IMG/VR virus record: IMGVR_UViG_3300032360_000054
Location: 1 to 22,503 of that record
DNA length: 22,503 nucleotides
Direction: 5' to 3' (one strand)
Source of the DNA: a virus
Both the position numbers and the translations under genes were made by a program. Numbering within the stretch: the stretch's first letter is position 1; every line of letters starts with the position of its first letter. The notes under the pieces were generated by a model. That model saw only the letters and a program-made list of their open reading frames with translations, did not search any database and had not been told where the DNA came from. Shown here one piece after another: positions 1 to 3,865 of this stretch.

Positions 1-216
1 CGGGTAGATGACATCGTTCTGTACAACTGTATAGCCTGAACCAACAATGGCGATGTTCGTGCCATCAAGTTCAATACCTTTATGTGTGGTTATCATATCC
101 ATACCACGAGCCTCGAAAGGTTCTGGTTCAGGTCTTGAAACATATAAAGGTTGTTCAGTAACTAATGGAAAAGAAATCTTTTCCAGTCTATCTTCAACTA
201 ATCTTAGGTTAGTCAT
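1..216 (-). CDS. DUF932-like phage protein, N-terminal part, cut by the window edge
   Basis: An open leftward reading frame of 72 codons runs off the left edge without a stop. The start is the ATG at 216-214, preceded at normal spacing by a good ribosome binding site (AGGAGA, about 222-228). The protein begins MTNLRLVEDRLEK and ends at the edge with GSGYTVVQNDVIYP. The phrase YTVVQND resembles the start of the DUF932 family (phage/plasmid-like proteins of unknown biochemical role, often in early or replication regions); that assignment rests on one short motif and is tentative. It is the last visible gene of the leftward operon. A self-cleaving ribozyme lies in its leader at 248-306, so its mRNA would carry a 69-nt leader beginning at the cleavage site. 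A shadow frame on the other strand has no ribosome binding site. Confidence 0.7.
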   Translation of the reverse strand, partial: MTNLRLVEDRLEKISFPLVTEQPLYVSRPEPEPFEARGMDMITTHKGIELDGTNIAIVGSGYTVVQNDVIYP

Positions 217-247
217 TTTGTATCTCCTATATCATTATTAAAAGTTT

Positions 248-306
248 GAGGCTTCTCATCAGTAGTGTCCTAGCCTCTGACACTAGACCCTCCGAAGAGG
301 GTTTCG
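248..306 (-). ncRNA. Hammerhead self-cleaving ribozyme, type II order, with loop pseudoknot
   Basis: Read on the minus strand, all conserved hammerhead parts occur in the type II (circularly permuted) order. C11.1 is 306 and GAAA is 305-302. Stem III is ACCCTC (302-297) with GAGGGT (292-287), 6 bp, capped by a TTCG tetraloop. The GTC cleavage triplet ends at 286. Stem I is TAGTGTC (285-279) with GACACTA (269-263), 7 bp with a 9-nt loop. CTGATGA is 262-256 and G10.1 is 255. Predicted cleavage falls between 286 and 285. Loop I contains GAGGCT (277-272), perfectly complementary to AGCCTC (253-248), two nt after the core: a 6-bp pseudoknot with H-type geometry. Oddity: beyond the 10.1/11.1 G-C pair I find no convincing stem II. 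The ribozyme starts one base after the stop codon of the 307-867 gene and lies 31 nt before the next ATG, so cleavage would separate the two messages. Hammerheads are known in phages and marine metagenomes; activity here is inferred. Confidence 0.85.
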
Positions 307-867
307 TTATTTGTCAGCTCTAGCTTCCGAAACTGCAAAACCTTCCTTCTTCAGAACAATCCTGCCATTGACATCAACATCTAGGTGCTTCAGAGATTCG
401 CTTTGCTCAACATTTTTTTGATTAGCAGAGCGTTCAGCCATCTCCATGTCGATTTGACCAATTTGTACGAAGTCCAAAAGCATGTCAGCGAAAGGGATTT
501 GACCATTGCTCCTCCAAACAACAACGTCATCCATCACTTTTGCATCTTTCCATTTTTGCTCAATGGATTTATCGTAGCTGTTCTCTCTTATTTCGCTAGT
601 AAAAAGAACGTTGCCAGTAAAAGTTTTGTTGGCATCGTGGTGAGCAGCCATACCTCTACTTTGTTTGGATTTAAGCTCACCTGCTATTTCAACATTGTTT
701 GGCAAGATGTTTAAATTCCAAATGTGCAGTTCACCATTAGCATCTAAATGACGCAGAGCGTTGATGATGTCATTGGCAATCAATCGACTTCTATAGCCTT
801 CGTGATGATTGCTGTAGTTGTCAATAATTGTTTCTAGTGTGTCTTGTAAGTGGTTCATCGTTTCCAT
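307..867 (-). CDS. Hypothetical phage protein, 186 aa
   Basis: The frame starts at ATG 867 with a strong ribosome binding site (AAGGAG) that touches the stop of the preceding small gene, so the two are likely translationally coupled. I do not recognise the family. The protein is soluble-looking and charged, with no signal peptide or membrane segment. The N-terminal third is helical with several His and Asn residues, the middle is rich in Lys, Asp and Ser, and the C-terminus (about 150-186) is highly charged. An ORF on the opposite strand (385-714) lies inside it, lacks a ribosome binding site and is a shadow. The stop codon (309-307) is followed immediately by the hammerhead core. By position it is probably an early gene. 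The coding call is firm; the function is unknown. Confidence 0.75.
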   Translation of the reverse strand: METMNHLQDTLETIIDNYSNHHEGYRSRLIANDIINALRHLDANGELHIWNLNILPNNVEIAGELKSKQSRGMAAHHDANKTFTGNVLFTSEIRENSYDKSIEQKWKDAKVMDDVVVWRSNGQIPFADMLLDFVQIGQIDMEMAERSANQKNVEQSESLKHLDVDVNGRIVLKKEGFAVSEARADK

Positions 868-878
868 TTGAATCTCCT

Positions 879-1001
879 TTATTTGATTGAGTTAAAAGTT
901 GTTGTTACTAAAATGATTAAACCAATGCCGATTACTAGCGTTGAAATAAGCAAGAACCATTGGTCAAAATTCATGCTCTTAAAAGTTTGTCCCTGTTTCA
1001 T
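879..1001 (-). CDS. Small single-pass membrane peptide, 40 aa
   Basis: A 40-codon frame starts at ATG 1001 with an upstream AGGAAA ribosome binding site about 7 nt away, and stops at 881-879, where the stop overlaps the ribosome binding site of the next gene. The peptide has a short polar N-terminus (MKQGQTFKSMNFDQW), one hydrophobic stretch of about 20 residues (roughly 15-35, containing LVIGIGLIILV) and a short tail ending in Lys. That is a single transmembrane helix with no cleavage site I can see. It is the first gene of the leftward operon, downstream of the promoter motif at 1067-1075. Small membrane peptides in early phage regions sometimes act on the host envelope or in superinfection exclusion; nothing here decides between roles. 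Coding status rests on the ribosome binding site, tight spacing and hydrophobic pattern. Confidence 0.65.
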   Translation of the reverse strand: MKQGQTFKSMNFDQWFLLISTLVIGIGLIILVTTTFNSIK

Positions 1002-1066
1002 ATTCGTTTCCTGTGAGTAAAAAAACTTTCCTTTTTTGTTATCCGCCCTCTCTCGAGAACAGCGTT

Positions 1067-1075
1067 ATTATCTCA
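1067..1075 (-). promoter_or_regulatory. Putative leftward promoter, extended -10 TGAGATAAT
   Basis: On the minus strand TGAGATAAT reads as an extended -10 element (TGn plus GATAAT, one mismatch to TATAAT), with a start expected near 1060 and the first leftward ATG at 1001. No good -35 is visible 17 nt upstream. The core octamer is the left arm of an imperfect inverted repeat on the plus strand (TATCTCA, 4-nt gap, TGAGGTA) and recurs twice in front of the rightward operon at 1793 and 1821, so it could be an operator rather than, or as well as, a promoter. Confidence 0.45.
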
Positions 1076-1133
1076 TAACTGAGGTAGTGTAGGTAATTAA
1101 ATAGAACTAAATGTGAAAAATAATTGGAAAAAA

Positions 1134-1170
1134 GTCCTCTGTAATGGGTCTAATCCTCCCATTCTTGGAC
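1134..1170. other. Two-tier hairpin in the divergent intergenic region
   Basis: AATGGG (1143-1148) pairs with CCCATT (1158-1163) around a 9-nt loop, and GTCC (1134-1137) pairs with GGAC (1167-1170) outside it across a small internal loop. No T-run follows on either strand and no ORF covers it. It may be a regulatory RNA element or a protein site; the strand is not determined. Confidence 0.4.
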
Positions 1171-1188
1171 GAACTGAAAATAATTTGG

Positions 1189-1198
1189 AAACCAACTT
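1189..1198. repeat. Third copy of the ncRNA terminal-helix arm
   Basis: The decamer AAACCAACTT here is identical to the 3' arm of the large RNA candidate (1765-1774) and complementary to its 5' arm (1368-1377). It could compete for pairing with the 5' arm if both were on one transcript, or be a leftover of rearrangement. Confidence 0.5.
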
Positions 1199-1245
1199 CA
1201 ACTTAAAAGAAAACGTCTGTATCATCGTTTTTCGTGGTTTAGAAA

Positions 1246-1265
1246 TTTTGACTGATACGTCAAAA
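1246..1265. other. 7-bp inverted repeat TTTTGAC / GTCAAAA
   Basis: Perfect 7-bp arms (1246-1252 and 1259-1265) flank a 6-nt spacer. The right arm overlaps the T-tract of the leftward terminator at 1259-1303, so it may be a second fold of the same termination region or an operator. A further weak hairpin (AAAACG 1210-1215 with CGTTTT 1226-1231) lies just to the left. Confidence 0.35.
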
Positions 1266-1303
1266 AAGCAAAAACCCCAAGAGTGATTGATGGCTCTTGA
1301 GGT
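1259..1303 (-). terminator. Leftward rho-independent terminator
   Basis: On the minus strand, ACCTCAAGAG (1303-1294) pairs with CTCTTGGGGT (1283-1274) for 10 continuous pairs, one of them a T-G wobble, around a 10-nt loop. It is followed by TTTTTGCTTTTTTG (1273-1260). On the plus strand the same wobble becomes a mismatch and there is no T-run, so it works leftwards. No credible leftward gene lies upstream of it, which implies a leftward non-coding or antisense transcript, or a barrier that protects the leftward operon from read-through. Confidence 0.65.
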
Positions 1304-1319
1304 CTTCTAAACTGGCAGA

Positions 1320-1347
1320 TTGCCGCTGCTTGTTTGGCAAATATTAT
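1320..1347 (+). promoter_or_regulatory. Putative rightward sigma70-type promoter for the structured RNA
   Basis: TTGCCG (1320-1325) and TATTAT (1342-1347) are separated by 16 nt, matching the -35 consensus at four and the -10 consensus at five of six positions. A start near 1354 would sit just before the 5' arm of the RNA candidate at 1364. Promoter calls by eye in AT-rich phage DNA are weak evidence. Confidence 0.35.
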
Positions 1348-1363
1348 ACGCTTTTGTCGGACT

Positions 1364-1778
1364 TTCCAAGTTGGTTTGCAATCTCCTAGGATACGAGAGG
1401 TGATATGTCTAACCAAAAGGTTGCACTCATACCTCTATAAAATAACAGAGATTCAGCAAACGTATTCCACATCCTGCTGATTGATGGGTATTAATTTACC
1501 TGCAGAGTGCAGATGGCTGAGTACCTATCACAAGGTAGCGATGACTCTGACTTGACTGACTGTGATTGTTTCAGGCTCGGATAAAATACTGCGAAGGACG
1601 TTATACCGATAAATCTCTAGGGTCTGCCCAAAACAGGCTCTAGGGATTGCTTTACTCGAAAGCCTCAGCTCAGGAACGTAACCCGATAAGATAAGAGCTT
1701 TAAAAAAAAGGGGATTTATCCCTTAGCTTTACCAAGTAGAATCGCTGAAAGCGAAACCTATAGCAAACCAACTTAGAA
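1364..1778 (+). ncRNA. Candidate large structured non-coding RNA, about 410 nt
   Basis: The ends are complementary: AAGTTGGTTTGC (1368-1379) pairs perfectly with GCAAACCAACTT (1763-1774), and 1364-1366 with 1776-1778 after one mismatch. Nested inside are: 1387-1390/1757-1760; 1396-1401/1431-1436 with inner hairpin 1411-1422; 1453-1458/1475-1480; 1500-1504/1508-1512; 1519-1526/1533-1547 with a 7-nt bulge; 1577-1584/1601-1609; a 15-bp hairpin 1612-1626/1634-1648; 1649-1653/1659-1663; 1667-1671/1695-1699; 1709-1714/1719-1724; and 1742-1745/1751-1754. The 6-nt loop ATCACA (1527-1532) is fully complementary to TGTGAT (1561-1566), a pseudoknot. The 15-bp hairpin has three G-T wobbles that pair as RNA only on the plus strand, and unpaired plus-strand segments are A-rich, favouring plus. 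Against this, the only strong terminator nearby reads leftwards and a few extensions pair only on minus. I recognise no known class; no ORF of note lies within. It sits between two divergent operons. Confidence 0.65.
1702..1724 (-). terminator. Possible leftward terminator inside the RNA region
   Basis: On the minus strand AAGGGAT...ATCCC (1724-1711) forms a short G/C hairpin followed by C and eight T (1709-1702), the layout of a small intrinsic terminator. On the plus strand the same bases form one helix of the RNA candidate, preceded by an A-run. The stem is short, so termination would be partial at best. Confidence 0.35.
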
Positions 1779-1792
1779 TCCTATAGCTATTG

Positions 1793-1828
1793 TGAGATAA
1801 TGTAATCTATATCAACTACTTTATCTCA
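1793..1828 (+). promoter_or_regulatory. Inverted repeat and putative promoter of the rightward operon
   Basis: TGAGATAA (1793-1800) and TTATCTCA (1821-1828) are perfect 8-bp arms 20 nt apart, ending 2 nt before the ATG at 1831. The left arm plus the next T forms the extended -10 TGAGATAAT, with a start expected near 1808. A start there leaves a leader of about 22 nt and no clear ribosome binding site. The same octamer occurs at the leftward promoter (1068-1075). The adjacent HTH gene is a natural candidate for the protein that binds it, which would mean autoregulation; this is inference. Confidence 0.5.
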
Positions 1829-1830
1829 TT

Positions 1831-2106
1831 ATGGCTGAACAACACAAAGGTCTAATTCACTATCAAAGCATACCTGCTGAAATCAAGAGGCTAGGTATTA
1901 CACAACAAGAGTGTGCCAACATGCTAGGGTGTAGCCTTAGTGGACTCACTCACAGAATCAAGGCTGACCGACCTCAAATACATTTTGCTATCTATGGTTT
2001 GTCTAGTTATCTAGGCGAAATTGAAGATGGTATTCGTTATCGTGCTTGGAATTTGGAGACAGGAAACTCTTTGAATGTTCAGTCTGACTTGAGTAATGTC
2101 AGCTAA
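1831..2106 (+). CDS. Small helix-turn-helix protein, 91 aa
   Basis: First gene of the rightward operon. Residues about 23-44 (ITQQECANMLGCSLSGLTHR) have the spacing of a helix-turn-helix: a helix with QQEC, a turn at LGCS, and a recognition helix. The rest is short and acidic, with no second domain. It is probably a DNA-binding regulator of phage transcription or a Cro-like protein. The start at 1831 follows an inverted repeat closely and lacks a clear ribosome binding site. Its end overlaps the 57-aa frame beginning at 2096. It could instead be a packaging-associated DNA binder, since it is upstream of the terminase genes, but a true TerS candidate lies at 3500. The family is not further recognised. 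Confidence 0.75.
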   Translation: MAEQHKGLIHYQSIPAEIKRLGITQQECANMLGCSLSGLTHRIKADRPQIHFAIYGLSSYLGEIEDGIRYRAWNLETGNSLNVQSDLSNVS

Positions 2107-2269
2107 GTTTCCTCAAGAGGAACGAGAAGAATTATTAAAAACGATGTCAGAGTTAATTCATCTAAGTGGTCGAGAAGATATTGAGTATGATTTAAAAAAG
2201 AGATTGATAGATGATGTTCTGGGTATGTGTGACCAGTTGAAGTCCCGGTTGATTATAGATGAATTTTGA
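2096..2269 (+). CDS. Small hypothetical protein, 57 aa
   Basis: A 57-codon frame starts at ATG 2096, overlapping the end of the HTH gene by 11 nt, and stops at 2267-2269, overlapping the start of the nuclease gene by 11 nt. It fills what would otherwise be a 150-nt gap in an operon with essentially no gaps. The product is charged and helical (it begins MSAKFPQEEREELL), with no cysteines beyond one and no membrane segment, and would suit a small coiled-coil or accessory protein. There is no strong ribosome binding site, so translational coupling is likely. No family recognised. Confidence 0.6.
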   Translation: MSAKFPQEEREELLKTMSELIHLSGREDIEYDLKKRLIDDVLGMCDQLKSRLIIDEF

Positions 2270-2603
2270 GCATGACGTTCAATGTGCTATATGTGATTAC
2301 CTAGACATTAGACGTATATGTTATTGGGCAGTTCCGAATGGTGGCAAACGAAGTAAGTCAGAGGCAAAGAGATTAAAGTCAGAGGGTGTTCGTCCGGGAG
2401 TTCCTGACATAACCATAGTGCATGAGGGCCAATACTATGGATTGGAAGTAAAGCGGCCCAAGACTCTAGCACCGAAAGGAAGACTGAGTAAGAACCAGAA
2501 AATTATGATTGAAAAGATTGAAGAAGCAGGTGGTGAAGTGAAGATAGTTTATTCTGTACAGGATACCATTGAAGCTTTTATTGATTGGGGGATAGGTGTC
2601 TAA
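2259..2603 (+). CDS. VRR-NUC domain nuclease, PD-(D/E)XK fold
   Basis: 114 aa, the usual size of stand-alone phage VRR-NUC proteins. The catalytic signature is visible: GVPD with D50, then LEVKRPK with E63 and K65, then SKNQ with Q80. In front is PNGGKRSKSEAKRLKSEG (about 26-43), the basic loop common in this family. VRR-NUC enzymes are structure-specific or resolvase-like nucleases; in phages they are usually thought to trim branched DNA before packaging or during recombination. It overlaps the next gene by 8 nt and sits with a DUF1364 protein and NinB, a recombination and DNA-processing cluster just before the terminase. The fold assignment is firm; the substrate is inferred. Confidence 0.85.
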   Translation: MNFEHDVQCAICDYLDIRRICYWAVPNGGKRSKSEAKRLKSEGVRPGVPDITIVHEGQYYGLEVKRPKTLAPKGRLSKNQKIMIEKIEEAGGEVKIVYSVQDTIEAFIDWGIGV

Positions 2604-2889
2604 GATTACTGAGAGTGCCAGAGGTGAAGCGTGTACATTGAGACTTGATAATTGCAATGGTTTCGATGGAGTAATCTTCGCTCATAAAAATGGTGGTCGT
2701 TCAGGAATGGGCCAGAAGTATCTCGATGATGATGGCAACGATGTTGGATTCTATGCCTGTTACTATTGTCATCAAGTGTATGATGGACAGATTGCACATC
2801 CATACTACAAGATAAAATTTCTAATGGAGATGGCAGAGTTCGCTATCCGGGAGACAAATAAAAAATTAAAAGTGAAGGAACTAATATGA
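2596..2889 (+). CDS. DUF1364 family protein, HNH-like zinc motif
   Basis: 97 aa starting at GTG 2596, inside the end of the nuclease gene and behind a G-rich ribosome binding site. Features typical of DUF1364 are present: the start SKITESARGEACTLRL, Cys13 and Cys20, an AH pair at 29-30, and YACYYCHQVYDG at about 53-64 with Cys55, Cys58 and His59. These Cys and His residues form a zinc-binding, HNH-like arrangement. The family occurs in lambdoid phages near ninB, and related proteins (P1 Ref-like) are nucleases linked to recombination. Nuclease activity here is inferred. Its stop overlaps the ninB-like start as ATGA. Confidence 0.8.
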   Translation: MSKITESARGEACTLRLDNCNGFDGVIFAHKNGGRSGMGQKYLDDDGNDVGFYACYYCHQVYDGQIAHPYYKIKFLMEMAEFAIRETNKKLKVKELI

Positions 2890-3311
2890 AACGAATGCTG
2901 CAAAGAAATAAACCTAAAGCTCACATACTTGAGAACATGACTCGTGGAGTATTCAATAAGACTAAGTGTGATGAGGTTGTCGTGGAGATGAAACCAAACA
3001 GCGACTCACGTTCAATCAAGCAGAACAAACTCTATTGGCAATGGCTCTCTTGTTTCGAGGAGACAGGCAACACTAAAGATGCCATGCACAATTACCTAAG
3101 AGAGATGTATCTTGGTTGTGAGTTCGAGAAGGTCAGAGGTCACATGATTAAGGTTATTCCCTCGACTACAAAGCTCAACGTGAAAGAATTTTCAGAGTAT
3201 TTAATGAAGATTGATGTACTAGCTCAGGACATGGGATTAATTTTACCTAGACCTGAAGACCTATATTATGATAGTATTGGCAGAAAATCAGGAGAGCAAG
3301 AGGATGACTGA
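2886..3311 (+). CDS. ninB: NinB-like recombination protein
   Basis: 141 aa, close to the 146 aa of lambda NinB (Orf). Two conserved family segments are present: SRSIKQNKLYWQWL (about 41-54), matching the RS-x-x-QN-x-x-W block, and STTKLNVKEFSEYLMKID (about 93-110), matching the T-x-L-x-x-x-EF block. The C-terminus has LILPRPED (about 118-125). NinB/Orf binds single-stranded DNA and SSB and helps recombinases load, substituting for RecFOR in lambda. It follows two nuclease genes with ATGA overlaps, which supports a recombination or DNA-processing role. The family assignment is by motif; no recombinase gene is visible in this window. Confidence 0.8.
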   Translation: MKRMLQRNKPKAHILENMTRGVFNKTKCDEVVVEMKPNSDSRSIKQNKLYWQWLSCFEETGNTKDAMHNYLREMYLGCEFEKVRGHMIKVIPSTTKLNVKEFSEYLMKIDVLAQDMGLILPRPEDLYYDSIGRKSGEQEDD

Positions 3312-3507
3312 AGACAAATCATTGCAATTAGACCTAGAGACATTACCTACAAAATACATTGCATTGTGTGAGTTCACAGCAGTCCTGATGGGAGATGGTG
3401 CGACTGCTAAAGATATAGATAAGCAGGTCGAAATGTTTTTAAAGCTGACAAACTTTGAAGTGAGTGAGGAAGATTTACCTGAAGTGGAGGTGCATCTAAA
3501 TGGCTAG
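3304..3507 (+). CDS. Small acidic hypothetical protein, 67 aa
   Basis: I chose ATG 3304 because it overlaps the stop of the NinB gene as ATGACTGA and has GGAG/GAGG upstream. A longer in-frame start at 3268 would sit deep inside ninB with no ribosome binding site. The protein is acidic and probably helical: MTEDKSLQLDLETLPTKYIA, then a central helix, then an EEDLPEVEVH tail. It overlaps the TerS gene by 8 nt. No family recognised; small proteins in this position are common in phages and could be packaging accessories. Confidence 0.75.
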   Translation: MTEDKSLQLDLETLPTKYIALCEFTAVLMGDGATAKDIDKQVEMFLKLTNFEVSEEDLPEVEVHLNG

Positions 3508-3865
3508 ACCAACTAAATATTCTAAAGAGATGGTAGACAAATCCTATGAGTACATTGACACCTATGGAGAGCATGGAGATATGATTCCAAGCATCGAAGG
3601 ATTAGCAGAAGTTTTAGGTCTGCACCGGGACACTCTGTATGATTGGGCAAGGCAAGAAAGCAAGGAGTTTTCCGACATATTAGGGAAGCTGCTACAAAAA
3701 CAGCAGAAAGTCCTGATAAACAATGGACTCTCAAACACATTCAATTCAGCGATAACTAAGCTTGTATTAGGTAAGCATGGATTCCACGATAAGATGGAGC
3801 AAGACATAAGTTCAAAGGATGGAAGCATGAAGCCAACAGTAATTGAATTGGTTGCTAAGAAGTGA
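3500..3865 (+). CDS. terS: Terminase small subunit, P22 gp3-like
   Basis: 121 aa. The N-terminus MARPTKYSKEM and the block MIPSIEGLAEVLGLHRDTLY (about 28-47) are characteristic of gp3-type DNA-packaging small subunits, with a helix-turn-helix at about 30-50. A helical oligomerisation segment follows (about 56-78). The phrase KLVLGKHGFHDK (about 87-98) and the SSKDGSM tail are also typical. The protein recognises the packaging site and feeds DNA to the large subunit, whose gene overlaps its stop (GTGA). The ribosome binding site is GGAGG near 3484. The family is recognised with good confidence; the pac or cos site cannot be located here. Confidence 0.85.
   Translation: MARPTKYSKEMVDKSYEYIDTYGEHGDMIPSIEGLAEVLGLHRDTLYDWARQESKEFSDILGKLLQKQQKVLINNGLSNTFNSAITKLVLGKHGFHDKMEQDISSKDGSMKPTVIELVAKK

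Noticed and set aside
47-241. 64-aa rightward ORF at the left edge
   Set aside because: Opposite strand to a leftward frame with a good ribosome binding site and a DUF932-like motif; no ribosome binding site of its own.
385-714. 109-aa rightward ORF
   Set aside because: Lies entirely opposite the 186-aa gene, with no ribosome binding site or promoter.
1222-1416. 64-aa leftward ORF
   Set aside because: It runs through a strong leftward terminator and into the 5' helix of the RNA candidate, has no ribosome binding site and no family resemblance.
1368-1774. The long inverted repeat as ends of an insertion sequence or attachment sites
   Set aside because: There is no transposase or integrase between or near the arms, no flanking target duplication, and the interior folds into many small hairpins, which fits an RNA better.
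1430-1780. tRNA, tmRNA, RNase P or group I intron in the gene-free region
   Set aside because: No cloverleaf with a T-loop, no tmRNA ends or tag frame, and no RNase P or group I core motifs could be seen.
3268-3303. Upstream extension of the 67-aa acidic protein
   Set aside because: The earlier start lies inside ninB without a ribosome binding site, while ATG 3304 is coupled to the ninB stop.
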